From positions 1-61,061 of the forward strand of contig CAJUHT010000009.1 of assembly GCA_910586035.1 (NCBI GenBank): a stretch of DNA of 61,061 bases, given 5' to 3'. This document shows positions 18,462 to 26,880 of this stretch, one piece after another. The stretch comes from an uncultured Christensenella sp. GTDB lineage: Bacteria; Bacillota; Clostridia; Christensenellales; Borkfalkiaceae. The stretch's first letter is position 1; each line of letters starts with the position of its first letter. The notes beneath the pieces were generated by a model. It made no database searches. It was not told the DNA's origin and worked only from the letters and a program-made list of their open reading frames with translations. Both the position numbers and the translations under genes were made by a program.

Positions 18462-18569
18462 ATGCGGGAAAGAGATAACGACGCCGCCGAACTTGCCTGG
18501 AAAATGTTTGAAAAGACGGGCTCGGTAAGCTACTATATGTTATACAAAGAATTGAAAGGAAGAAAGTAA
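18462..18569 (+). CDS. yqzL: YqzL-family small protein
   Basis: A 35-residue protein with GGGAGGG just before its ATG. The core LAWKMFEKTGSVSYYMLYKE matches the YqzL family, and its place between era and recO is the same as in B. subtilis. Its function is not known; members are found in spore formers. It is easy to miss because of its length. Confidence 0.8.
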   Translation: MRERDNDAAELAWKMFEKTGSVSYYMLYKELKGRK

Positions 18570-18668
18570 TACGTATTATTTTCAACCGAGCGGTTTACCT
18601 TTGTTGTAACACGCGAGGGGAAATGCGGAAAATTTACGCGTTGCTAATAGCAAACCAAGAATTTAAAA

Positions 18669-19382
18669 ATGGATAATATAAAGGTAAACGCGCTTATGCT
18701 GCGCGCAACCGATTACCTTGAAAACGATAAAATACTCACCCTGCTTACCGCCGAAAGGGGAAAAATTACGGCGGGAATAAAGGGGGTTAAAAAGGCGGGC
18801 GCAAAGCTTAAATTTGCCGCCCAGCCCTTTTGTTTTGCGGAGTATATTTTAGCCGAGCGCGGCGGCAGATACACCGTTACTCAGGCAAGCGAGTGCGAAA
18901 GCTTTTACGATTTGAGGACGGACGTAAACAAGTTTTACGCCGCCTGCGCCGCGTGCGAAACGGCGGCGGCTCTTACGTTCGAAGGGGACGGAGGCGGCGG
19001 TATTTTTTACGGTTGCGTAAAGGCGCTTACTCAGATGTGCGGCGGCGACGAAGACCTCGCGCTAATAAGCTTTCTTCTCACCTCTTTAAAGGGCGCGGGG
19101 TACGGAATTTCTACGGAAGGGTGCGCGGCTTGCTCGGCAGATTTAACCGGCGCGGAAAAAATGCGCTTCGATATGGACGCGGGCGCTTTTTACTGTTGGG
19201 AGTGCGGCAACGGCGCGGGCGTAAGCGGCGCTACATATACGGCAATCAAGGCGGCGGAAGGGTGCGGCGGCAACGCGGCGGCGGAGGGCAAAAAACGCGC
19301 TTTGAAACTGCTTAAAGAGTATCTTTCGTACAAGACGGAAGCAAAGTGTTTAAGCCTTTCGGAATACATCGCGCTGATATAA
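18669..19382 (+). CDS. recO: DNA repair protein RecO
   Basis: A 237-residue protein: OB fold (~1-75, with RGKITAGIKGVKK), helical middle and a four-cysteine zinc site (CAAC ~150-153 and CWEC ~177-180). RecO loads RecA on SSB-coated DNA and anneals strands. The last residues (SEYIALI) do not look like a normal RecO end and read on, past the TAA, into an XRE-regulator-like tail in the same frame; see the pseudogene entry. Confidence 0.9.
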   Translation: MDNIKVNALMLRATDYLENDKILTLLTAERGKITAGIKGVKKAGAKLKFAAQPFCFAEYILAERGGRYTVTQASECESFYDLRTDVNKFYAACAACETAAALTFEGDGGGGIFYGCVKALTQMCGGDEDLALISFLLTSLKGAGYGISTEGCAACSADLTGAEKMRFDMDAGAFYCWECGNGAGVSGATYTAIKAAEGCGGNAAAEGKKRALKLLKEYLSYKTEAKCLSLSEYIALI

Positions 19383-19433
19383 GCTTTCAACATTTCCGCC
19401 GACTACTTTCTCGGAATTACGGAAGAATATTGA
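19383..19433 (+). pseudogene. Remnant of an XRE regulator C terminus, in frame after the recO stop
   Basis: Sixteen codons directly after the recO TAA, in the same frame, read AFNISADYFLGITEEY and then stop. This is the typical C-terminal end of XRE/Cro-type repressors (NxSxDYLLGxTDE). The last recO residues, LSEYIALI, fit the preceding part of that motif. A past fusion or recombination joining recO to the tail of a repressor gene is the simplest reading. Confidence 0.55.
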
Positions 19434-19438
19434 ATTTT

Positions 19439-19467
19439 AAAACTTCTCCTTTGGGGGAAGTTTTTTT
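19439..19467 (+). terminator. Terminator downstream of recO
   Basis: Stem ACTTCTCC / GGGGAAGT (19442-19449 with 19454-19461, one G-T pair) followed by seven T. Confidence 0.8.
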
Positions 19468-19479
19468 GCGGGAGGACGA

Positions 19480-19926
19480 ATAAAATTTATTTTAGTTGAA
19501 GAAGAGGAAAAGAGGAATTATTTCGATTTATTGCTTTCGGCGGACGAACAGCCGTCTATGATAGAAAAGTATCTCGGCAGTGGTACTATGTACGCGCTTG
19601 AAGACGACGGCGTTAAGGCGGTGTGCGTTGTTACGGACGAGGGGGAAGGTACGCTTGAAATTAAAAACATAGCCGTGCGCGAAGGTTTCCGTAAAAAGGG
19701 GTACGGCAGGGCGCTTATAAATTTTTTGCAAAAGGAGTACCGCGGCAAATTTTCAATTTTACAGGCGGGCACGGGCGACAGCCCTTTAACCGTTCCGTTT
19801 TATTTGAGTTGCGGGTTTGAAAGGGCGCACGTCGTAAAAGACTTTTTCACGCAAAACTACGCCGAGCCTATCTACGAGGGCGGGGTACTGCTTACCGATA
19901 TGGTGTACTTCCGCAAGCGCTTATAA
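19480..19926 (+). CDS. GNAT-family N-acetyltransferase, possible ATA start
   Basis: The GNAT core shows IKNIAVREGFRKKGYGRALI (motif A, R/QxxGxG/A as RKKGYG) and the end FYLSCGFERAHVV. The family normally begins about 17 residues before the first standard start (TTG at 19531). Extending the open frame upstream gives a family-like N terminus (xKFILVEEEEKRNYFDLL) that begins at ATA 19480, four bases after GGAGG. I therefore place the start at ATA with reserve; TTG at 19531 is the fallback and would remove the first strand. The acetyl acceptor is unknown. Confidence 0.68.
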   Translation: MKFILVEEEEKRNYFDLLLSADEQPSMIEKYLGSGTMYALEDDGVKAVCVVTDEGEGTLEIKNIAVREGFRKKGYGRALINFLQKEYRGKFSILQAGTGDSPLTVPFYLSCGFERAHVVKDFFTQNYAEPIYEGGVLLTDMVYFRKRL

Positions 19927-19998
19927 GTAGATATATTTAACCATATTTTGGTTTTTATTTTACATTTGCCAATTGTGTAAAAATATTCCGTAAAGTAC

Positions 19999-20027
19999 TT
20001 GAAATATGGACGAATATGTTCTATAAT
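19999..20027 (+). promoter_or_regulatory. SigA promoter of ppdK
   Basis: TTGAAA (19999-20004), 17-base spacer, TATAAT (20022-20027), about 40 bases before the start codon. Confidence 0.85.
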
Positions 20028-20068
20028 GAGAAAGTCAGTAAGAATAAACGATTTGAAGGAGGAATTTT

Positions 20069-22714
20069 ATGGCAAAAAAGTATTGCTACCTTTTTACCGA
20101 AGGTAATGCAAAGATGAGAGAACTTCTGGGCGGCAAGGGTGCAAACCTGGCTGAAATGACCAATATAGGTTTGCCCGTACCTCAGGGTTTCACTATTTCT
20201 ACCGAGGCGTGCACTCAGTACTATGAAGACGGGAGGCAAATAAACCCCGATATCAAGGCTGAGATAATGTCGTATATCGATAAAATGGAAACCATTTGCG
20301 GCAAGAAGTTCGGCGATAAGGAAAACCCCCTTCTCGTTTCCGTCCGCTCCGGCGCGCGCGCTTCGATGCCCGGTATGATGGACACCATTCTCAACCTCGG
20401 CTTGAACGAAGAAGTTGTAAACACCATTGCAACCAAATCGGGCAACCCCCGCTGGGCTTGGGACTGTTACAGAAGATTTATTCAAATGTTCTCCGACGTC
20501 GTTATGGAAGTCGGCAAGAAATATTTTGAAAAGCTCATCGATAAAATGAAAGAGGAAAAGGGCGTTGAATTCGACGTAGACCTCGACGCCAACGACCTTA
20601 AAACGCTTGCCAACCAATTCAAAGCCGAGTATAAATCCCAGCTTGGCAAAGATTTCCCCGACGACCCCAAGGAACAGCTCTTCGCCGCGGTTCAGGCGGT
20701 ATTCCGCAGCTGGGACAACCCCCGCGCAAACATTTACAGAATGGACCACGACATCCCTTACAGCTGGGGTACTGCCGTAAACGTTCAGATGATGGCGTTC
20801 GGCAATATGGGCGACGATTGCGGCACGGGCGTTGCGTTCACGCGTAACCCCGCAACCGGTGAAAAGGGACTTATGGGCGAATTCCTTATGAACGCTCAGG
20901 GCGAAGACGTAGTTGCGGGCGTTCGTACTCCTATGCCTATTTCCAAGATGGCGGAAGTTCTTCCCGACGTTTATAAGCAGTTCCTTAAAGTTTGCGATAC
21001 TCTTGAAAATCACTACCGCGATATGCAGGATATGGAATTTACTATCGAAAAGGGTAAGCTCTATATGCTTCAAACGCGTAACGGCAAGCGTACCGCGGCG
21101 GCGGCTATTAAAATCGCCTGCGATTTGATTGACGAAAAGATGATAACCGAACAGGAAGCGCTGATGCAGATTGACGCAAAATCGCTCGATATGCTTCTGC
21201 ACCCCCAGTTCGACCCCAAGGCTTTAAAGGAAGCCGACAAGAAAAACGTTGTCGGCAAGGGTATAGCGGCTTCCCCCGGCGCGGCGGCAGGCTCGATTGT
21301 ATTTACCGCCGAGGACGCGGTTATAGAGGGCAAGAAGGGCAAGAAGGTAGTTTTGGTACGTCTTGAAACTTCCCCCGAAGATATCGAGGGTATGAAGTAC
21401 TCGCAGGGTATCCTGACCGTTCGCGGCGGACAGACCTCGCACGCGGCGGTTGTTGCCCGCGGTATGGGTACGTGCTGCGTATCCGGTTGCGGCGACATAA
21501 AGATGGACGAAGAAAACAAGTGCTTCACGCTTGCGGGTAAAGTTTACCACGAGGGCGACGGCATTTCCCTCGACGGTTCCACGGGCAATATTTACGATTG
21601 CCTTATTCCCACCGTACCCGCAGACCCCAACACGGGCTACTTCGGCAGAATTATGGAACTTGCCGATAAATACAAGGCGCTTGGCGTAAGAACCAATGCG
21701 GACACCCCCGCGGACGCCAAGCAGGCGGCGGCGTTCGGCGCGCAGGGCATAGGTCTTTGCCGTACGGAGCATATGTTCTTCGACCCCGCGAGAATAGGCG
21801 CGTTCCGCGAAATGATTTGCTCGGATACGGTTGAAGAAAGGCAGGCGGCTCTCGCTAAAATCGAGCCTATGCAGCAGGCGGACTTCGAAGGGCTTATGGA
21901 AGCTTTGGAAGGTCAGCCCGTAACCATCCGTTTCCTTGACCCTCCCCTTCACGAGTTTGTACCTACCGACGAGGAGGACATTAAAGCTCTTGCAAAGGCG
22001 CAGGGCAAGTCGGTTGCGCAGATTAAGCAGATTATTTCCGACCTTCACGAATTCAACCCTATGATGGGACACCGCGGTTGCCGTTTAACGGTTACCTATC
22101 CCGAAATTGCCGTAATGCAGACCAACGCGGTTATCAAGGCGGCTATTGCGGTACAGAAGCGCCACAAGAATTGGAAAGTCGTTCCCGAAATTATGATACC
22201 TCTCGTAGGCGAGATAAAGGAACTTGCTTTTGTTAAGAAGACGGTTGTAGAAACTGCGGACGCGGTTATCAAGGCTTCGGGCGTTGCTCTTAAATATGAA
22301 GTCGGCACTATGATTGAAATTCCCCGCGCGGCATTGACGGCGGACGAAATTGCTAAGGAAGCGGAGTTCTTCTGCTTCGGCACTAACGACTTAACGCAGA
22401 TGACTTTCGGCTTCTCGCGCGACGACGCGGGCAAATTCCTGCCTTCGTACTATGCAAATAAGATTTACGAAAGCGACCCGTTCAGCCGTTTGGATACCGT
22501 CGGCGTAGGTAAGCTTATGGAAACTGCCGTTAAGCTTGGCAAGAGCGAAAGAAAGGAACTGCATATCGGTATTTGCGGCGAGCACGGCGGCGACCCTTCT
22601 TCCATAGAATTCTGCCACAAAATCGGCTTGAACTACGTTTCCTGTTCGCCTTACCGCGTGCCCATCGCACGTCTTTCCGCGGCACAGGCGAATATCAAAA
22701 ATCCCAGAAAGTAA
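20069..22714 (+). CDS. ppdK: Pyruvate, phosphate dikinase
   Basis: An 881-residue enzyme of the usual length that interconverts pyruvate, ATP and phosphate with phosphoenolpyruvate, AMP and diphosphate. The N-terminal nucleotide-binding domain has GGKGANLAEM (~22-31) and SVRSGARASMPGMMDT; the swivelling phosphohistidine domain has GGQTSHAAVVARG with H458; the C-terminal TIM barrel carries CRTEHMFF and GICGEHGGDP with the catalytic cysteine. The site AAGGAGG gives the start. It has its own promoter and terminator. In anaerobes it usually runs glycolysis with a PPi economy; pgk and tpiA are in the same window. Confidence 0.97.
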   Translation: MAKKYCYLFTEGNAKMRELLGGKGANLAEMTNIGLPVPQGFTISTEACTQYYEDGRQINPDIKAEIMSYIDKMETICGKKFGDKENPLLVSVRSGARASMPGMMDTILNLGLNEEVVNTIATKSGNPRWAWDCYRRFIQMFSDVVMEVGKKYFEKLIDKMKEEKGVEFDVDLDANDLKTLANQFKAEYKSQLGKDFPDDPKEQLFAAVQAVFRSWDNPRANIYRMDHDIPYSWGTAVNVQMMAFGNMGDDCGTGVAFTRNPATGEKGLMGEFLMNAQGEDVVAGVRTPMPISKMAEVLPDVYKQFLKVCDTLENHYRDMQDMEFTIEKGKLYMLQTRNGKRTAAAAIKIACDLIDEKMITEQEALMQIDAKSLDMLLHPQFDPKALKEADKKNVVGKGIAASPGAAAGSIVFTAEDAVIEGKKGKKVVLVRLETSPEDIEGMKYSQGILTVRGGQTSHAAVVARGMGTCCVSGCGDIKMDEENKCFTLAGKVYHEGDGISLDGSTGNIYDCLIPTVPADPNTGYFGRIMELADKYKALGVRTNADTPADAKQAAAFGAQGIGLCRTEHMFFDPARIGAFREMICSDTVEERQAALAKIEPMQQADFEGLMEALEGQPVTIRFLDPPLHEFVPTDEEDIKALAKAQGKSVAQIKQIISDLHEFNPMMGHRGCRLTVTYPEIAVMQTNAVIKAAIAVQKRHKNWKVVPEIMIPLVGEIKELAFVKKTVVETADAVIKASGVALKYEVGTMIEIPRAALTADEIAKEAEFFCFGTNDLTQMTFGFSRDDAGKFLPSYYANKIYESDPFSRLDTVGVGKLMETAVKLGKSERKELHIGICGEHGGDPSSIEFCHKIGLNYVSCSPYRVPIARLSAAQANIKNPRK

Positions 22715-22756
22715 TTGTTTTGCGCGTAATTGCAAGCAGCTATAAATTTTAATAAG

Positions 22757-22788
22757 TAGGGCTTATTTTAAAATAAGCCCTATTTTTA
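22757..22788 (+). terminator. Terminator of ppdK
   Basis: A 13-bp perfect palindrome (22757-22769 with 22770-22782, TAGGGCTTATTTT) followed by T residues. Confidence 0.85.
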
Positions 22789-22857
22789 ATTTTTTAACTA
22801 TGTTACTCTTAATTTTGTGCGTAAGTATCGGAATTTTTCTACAAATTAAAATAGCTG

Positions 22858-22886
22858 TTGATTTTTAGGCGTAGTTTAAGTATAAT
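22858..22886 (+). promoter_or_regulatory. Promoter of the TIR gene
   Basis: TTGATT (22858-22863) and TATAAT (22881-22886) spaced 17 bases, about 45 bases before the TIR start codon. Confidence 0.72.
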
Positions 22887-22931
22887 TATTACGTTGTTAA
22901 AAATTACGGAAGAGATTAAAGGAGTATTCTT

Positions 22932-24008
22932 ATGTGCGATATATTTATTTCGTTTAAGCATACTGACGAAAACGGCAACGTAACGGAGGACTCCGTAATC
23001 GCCGAAGATTTGTATAAAATGCTTACCGCTAAGGGCTATAAAGCATTTTTTTCTAATAAGAGTTTAGAGGGAACGGGAAACCCAAAATTCAAGAAAGAAA
23101 TCGACGACGCTCTGGATAAGGCTAAAATTATGATAGTAGTTTTAACAAAGGCGGAATACGCTACATCGCGGTGGGTAAATTACGAGTGGGATACTTATTA
23201 CGGCGATTTTTTGTCGGGCGTCCGCAACGAAATTTTTATGTATACCTACACAAAAAATTTCTCTGTAAACGAGCTTCCGCGGACTTTGCGCAATTTGCAG
23301 AATTTCAGCGCGGAGGACGGCGCGGAAGAACTTTTAAAGTATATACGCAGTGTTTTGCCTGTTGAAACCCAAACTCGTTATAAATTGAAAGACAATAGCG
23401 CAATAACCTTCGAAGATATAAAGGACGCGGTAAATTTAGACCATTGCGTTTTCGAGGGTATGGAGCACGTAAGTCCGGAGGAGTGTTGGCGGTGGTTTAA
23501 ACTCAATCCCGACATATATTGTTTTATTGAAGATACCCAAACGCAAAAAATAGTTGCCTATACGAATACCGCGCCCATAACGGAAGAATGTTACGACAAA
23601 ATTAAGTCGGGCAAGTTTCTAACGACCAATATCACGGAAAATATGATTTTGAGCTTTGAAATGCCGTATCTGTACAGTCTATACTTTTTTTCAGTGGTCA
23701 TACACCCGCAACATCAAAATACCCAGCTGTTTTTTATGTTGGTTAGCGCATTGGTGGAAAAATTTATTGGTTTAACGGCGCGGGACGTATATATAAAGCG
23801 GATGATTGCCGACGCGGTTACTCCCAACGGCGAAAAATTTTGTAAACTTTTCGGAATGAACAAGATTACTGAGAGTACCCATTCGTCATCGCTGTACGAG
23901 GTGCAGATGATTCCCCCTCAGTTTAAAAAAATTTCTAAAAAAGTAAAAGAATTGTACGACTGTTATCAGGCGGTATATGATGAGATGCCCGATTTATTTA
24001 CCGAGTAA
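22932..24008 (+). CDS. TIR-domain protein with a C-terminal acetyltransferase-like domain
   Basis: A 358-residue protein with AAAGGAG before its ATG. Residues 1-143 form a TIR domain: DIFISFKH at 3-10, IMIVVLTKAEYATSRWVNYEW at 66-86 in two parts, with E85 at the place of the catalytic glutamate of NAD-cleaving TIRs. Residues ~155-325 have the pattern of a GNAT-like fold: a central LYFFSVVIHPQHQNTQLFF strand-turn-helix (~250-268) and AVTPNGEKFCKLFGMNKI (~295-312), although the R/QxxGxG/A acetyl-CoA loop is not kept. TIR proteins in bacteria commonly act in antiphage defence by NAD depletion. The gene is followed after 7 bases by a separate GNAT gene. Codon use is somewhat AT-richer than that of neighbours. 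The domain pairing is unfamiliar to me. Confidence 0.8.
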   Translation: MCDIFISFKHTDENGNVTEDSVIAEDLYKMLTAKGYKAFFSNKSLEGTGNPKFKKEIDDALDKAKIMIVVLTKAEYATSRWVNYEWDTYYGDFLSGVRNEIFMYTYTKNFSVNELPRTLRNLQNFSAEDGAEELLKYIRSVLPVETQTRYKLKDNSAITFEDIKDAVNLDHCVFEGMEHVSPEECWRWFKLNPDIYCFIEDTQTQKIVAYTNTAPITEECYDKIKSGKFLTTNITENMILSFEMPYLYSLYFFSVVIHPQHQNTQLFFMLVSALVEKFIGLTARDVYIKRMIADAVTPNGEKFCKLFGMNKITESTHSSSLYEVQMIPPQFKKISKKVKELYDCYQAVYDEMPDLFTE

Positions 24009-24015
24009 TTGTAAT

Positions 24016-24552
24016 ATGGAAATTATCGTAAGGTCAGTAAAAGAAAATTTAAACGCAATTAAGCACGTTGAAGAAATGATGGACGGGCTTTTCCCCGAGG
24101 AAGAGCAATCGTCTGTAAACGGTTTGCTTGAATTGTCGGTTAATTCTGGCGTGCATTTCGATTTGTATTATTTAAACGGGGAAGTTTGCGGCTTTTCGTA
24201 TATCGTTTGCAAATATGATTTGGTATTCATATATTATTTGGCAGTTAAAGAAAAATATCAATCGATGGGCTGCGGAACAAAAATATTGGAAATTATAAAA
24301 GGTTTTTATAATAATTGTACCTTGGTTTTGAATATCGAACCAATAAACGGGCAAACGCACAATCAAGTGCAAAGGTTACGCAGATTGAAATTTTACAAAA
24401 AAAACGGTTTGAAAGAAACAAATTATTTTCTTGAACATAAGGGCGTTGAGTACAGTATTTTATCTTCGGCTCAAAATTTGGATATGGTTAGATACAAGAA
24501 ACTTTTAGAAGACATTTCCTGCGACTATATGCCGAGTAAGATTTACAGATAA
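24016..24552 (+). CDS. GNAT-family N-acetyltransferase
   Basis: A 178-residue protein; I start at ATG 24016 (MEIIVRSV), since the longer frame runs inside the TIR gene. The acetyl-CoA motif is VKEKYQSMGCGTKILEII (~78-95) with QSMGCG, followed by RLKFYKKNGLKET. Gap to the TIR gene is 7 bases, so they form an operon. AT-rich codon use suggests acquisition. It may modify the TIR protein, a host target, or a small molecule; nothing in the sequence decides this. Confidence 0.82.
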   Translation: MEIIVRSVKENLNAIKHVEEMMDGLFPEEEQSSVNGLLELSVNSGVHFDLYYLNGEVCGFSYIVCKYDLVFIYYLAVKEKYQSMGCGTKILEIIKGFYNNCTLVLNIEPINGQTHNQVQRLRRLKFYKKNGLKETNYFLEHKGVEYSILSSAQNLDMVRYKKLLEDISCDYMPSKIYR

Positions 24553-24569
24553 AGTTGTAATTGAAAAAA

Positions 24570-24595
24570 GAGCGGCTTTTACGCCGCTTTTTTTA
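24570..24595 (+). terminator. Terminator of the TIR/GNAT operon
   Basis: Stem AGCGGC / GCCGCT (24571-24576 with 24583-24588) followed by seven T. Confidence 0.78.
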
Positions 24596-24712
24596 TATGA
24601 AAATTTAATATATTAGTGGCAACAACAATATAATGTAAGCTTTAATACAACTGTGTATTTATGTTTGTAGATATAAAATATATATGTCAACAATAATATT
24701 AAGGTTTGCAAA

Positions 24713-25021
24713 ATGACGGTAAAGGAAAGAATTTTACAGCTTTTGGAAAAGCGCGGCTGGACGAAATACAAGCTTGCGAAGGAAGCCGGTATGTATCCCA
24801 CAACGGTTTACGATTGGTACAACGAAAAAAATTTTACGCCCGACAGGGAGTCTATTGACTCCGTTTGTCTTGCATTCGAGATAACGCGCGCCGAATTTTA
24901 TTGCGGGCTGGACGAAAATCAGCTAACCGCCGACCAGACGGCTTTGCTCGAACTTTATGAAAGAGTGCCCGAAAACAAGCGCAAGATTGTAACCGATTTG
25001 ATGCAGTCGCTTGCGGAATAG
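24713..25021 (+). CDS. XRE-family transcriptional regulator
   Basis: A 102-residue protein with an N-terminal Cro/C1-type HTH (~5-62; GWTKYKLAKEAGMYPTTVYD) and a short helical tail (LTADQTALLELYERVPENKR ~68-88). It likely binds DNA as a dimer near its own promoter; two similar sites (GGCAACAACAATAT near 24617 and GTCAACAATAATAT near 24687) lie upstream and could be operators. Its codon use is host-like. It stands alone between the TIR operon and the ECF unit and may control either. Confidence 0.82.
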   Translation: MTVKERILQLLEKRGWTKYKLAKEAGMYPTTVYDWYNEKNFTPDRESIDSVCLAFEITRAEFYCGLDENQLTADQTALLELYERVPENKRKIVTDLMQSLAE

Positions 25022-25071
25022 AAGTTTTAACGGTTAATATCATACAAAAACGCAAAGCTTGTTGACAATTT

Positions 25072-25100
25072 TTGACAAAATAATTTACTTATGCTAAAAT
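25072..25100 (+). promoter_or_regulatory. Promoter of the ECF sigma operon
   Basis: TTGACA (25072-25077), 17-base spacer, TAAAAT (25095-25100). A second TTGACA lies ten bases upstream (25062-25067). Confidence 0.7.
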
Positions 25101-25135
25101 TATATGACTACTATTAAAGATAAAAGTAAACTTCT

Positions 25136-25666
25136 ATGCACAAAAACAGATTCGACGAATTGACTTCGCTTATGGCGAAAAAGGATACGAAAGCCTTTGA
25201 TTTGTTTTACAACGAATACGGCGGTTTTATATATTCTGTTATCAAAGTCGTTTGCAAGGAAAAAGAGTTGACGGAAGAAGTGTTGGACGACGTTTTGATT
25301 AAAGTTTGGAATCTTGCCCATAAACTCGTGCACATTGAAAATCCCGAAGGTTGGCTTTATAAGGTTTCGCGCAATACCGCAATCAATGCGGTAAAGGTCC
25401 GCCGTTCGGCTCCGTTGGTTTACGAAAGCGGCGTAAACGACAAAAATATAGAAATGTTGCTCGGCGATATGGTGTTTGAAGAAATTATTTCTCGTTTAGC
25501 CCCTGTCGAACAGGAAGTGTTGATTTTTAAATTTAAAAGAGATTATACTTTCAGGCAAATAGGCGAAATTATGGGTAAACCTACAAGTACGATATCGAAT
25601 ATTTATTACGGAGCAACGAAAAAATTAGAAAAAATAGAGAAAAATAATAGAAAATCAGATAAATAA
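25136..25666 (+). CDS. ECF-type RNA polymerase sigma factor
   Basis: A 176-residue sigma-70 family protein with region 2 (FDLFYNEYGGFIYSVI ~22-37, and NPEGWLYKVSRNTAIN ~64-79) and region 4 (LAPVEQEVLIFKFKRDYTFR, then IGEIMGKPTSTISNI, ~122-158). No region 3 is present, as expected for ECF factors. It heads a unit with a secreted cysteine peptidase and a single-span membrane protein that looks like its anti-sigma factor. No clear ribosome binding site precedes the ATG. Confidence 0.88.
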   Translation: MHKNRFDELTSLMAKKDTKAFDLFYNEYGGFIYSVIKVVCKEKELTEEVLDDVLIKVWNLAHKLVHIENPEGWLYKVSRNTAINAVKVRRSAPLVYESGVNDKNIEMLLGDMVFEEIISRLAPVEQEVLIFKFKRDYTFRQIGEIMGKPTSTISNIYYGATKKLEKIEKNNRKSDK

Positions 25667-25715
25667 TCGGCTTAGCCTTTGTCTTATTGTTAGTAAATTT
25701 ACAAAGGAGACAAGT

Positions 25716-26873
25716 ATGTTAAAAACGGTTATTGCAGGCGTGTTAAGCTTAGCACTCCTGCCTGCGGGCGGAGCGGCAAGCGTGGCAAAGGCGGAGGTGT
25801 TAGACCAAGCGGACTATGCATTTCTGGAATTTTTTTCTGAAAACGAGGCAATAGATTACGGCAGGAAGCCGCTTTATAATCAGCAATTACAGCAAAACGG
25901 CTGGGAATATAAATTTGAAAGAAACGGCGAAAACGGCTACGCGCTTATTTCGGAAGTTACGGTATGCGGTCAAAGTTATTTCGAGGTGGAAGAGGTTTAT
26001 TTGCAGGGTACTTCGCCCTTTGACGCCTGCGCTGGCTTACCCGTTTATATAGCTTTTAACAGTTATATCGACTGCGTAGACGGCGCATATTTCGACTTGG
26101 CTACGGGTGCGGAGCTTTCTGTTGAAGAGTTGCAGACGATTGCGGAGCGGGGCTTCAATTATCAGGGAGCGGGCACGGAAGTTAAAAGAACGGAAACTAT
26201 AAGCTATGCTACCCGAAGCGAAACCCAATACAATATTGTGAGTGATGTGCCTAATTATATAGGTGTGGAAGGTGCAAATAGTTGCGCTAATGTGGCTGGT
26301 GGCATTTTAATAGGCTATTATGATAAACAATGTGAAGATTTAATTCCGAATTTTAAATCATATAATACTCTTGGTGATTATGTTGTATGGAAGACGACAA
26401 ATGCTGCTGCGGCAGAGGTAATTAAAGAATTAAATATTTTAATGGGAACTAATAGCGAAGGAACTACTTTTTCTGGGTTTCAAGCAGGAATGAATGGCTA
26501 TGTTCAATCCCACGGTTATACATACAGTAGTACAAGCGTAATGACTAACGGGTTGTTTGATTTTTCAAAGTACGTTCAAGCAGTTAAAAGTAATAAGCCT
26601 GTTTCAATTTTCTTTAATTACTATTCTAGATTAAGTAATGTTTTGACTGAAACAATAGGAACAGATATTATAACTTCTTATAGTAGTAGCTCTTCGCACG
26701 TTGCAATTGGGTGCGGATATAAGCAACATACCTATTATGACGCAAACGGAAAAGTTTTAACTACAAGAACATATTTAAAAGTTGCAAGTGGGTTTGTTAC
26801 TTCTGGAATATGTTATTTTAATATAAATAATTATAGCAAAATTGATAACGCGGTAGCAATCACCATTTCGTGA
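25716..26873 (+). CDS. Secreted papain-like (C39/C10-type) cysteine peptidase candidate
   Basis: A 385-residue protein with a Sec signal peptide (~1-26, cleavage near AKA) and AAAGGAG before its ATG. Residues ~30-165 look like a propeptide-type domain; residues ~170-385 resemble C39-like peptidases, with C190 in ANSCANVAGG and H328 in SSSHVAIGCGY as the likely catalytic pair. The first half has host-like GC-rich codons; from about base 26220, where the peptidase domain begins, codons become AT-rich. It sits between an ECF sigma gene and its presumed anti-sigma, with a 7-base gap to the latter. A role in signal sensing or anti-sigma cleavage is inference from position. Confidence 0.65.
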   Translation: MLKTVIAGVLSLALLPAGGAASVAKAEVLDQADYAFLEFFSENEAIDYGRKPLYNQQLQQNGWEYKFERNGENGYALISEVTVCGQSYFEVEEVYLQGTSPFDACAGLPVYIAFNSYIDCVDGAYFDLATGAELSVEELQTIAERGFNYQGAGTEVKRTETISYATRSETQYNIVSDVPNYIGVEGANSCANVAGGILIGYYDKQCEDLIPNFKSYNTLGDYVVWKTTNAAAAEVIKELNILMGTNSEGTTFSGFQAGMNGYVQSHGYTYSSTSVMTNGLFDFSKYVQAVKSNKPVSIFFNYYSRLSNVLTETIGTDIITSYSSSSSHVAIGCGYKQHTYYDANGKVLTTRTYLKVASGFVTSGICYFNINNYSKIDNAVAITIS

Positions 26874-26880
26874 GGTGTTT

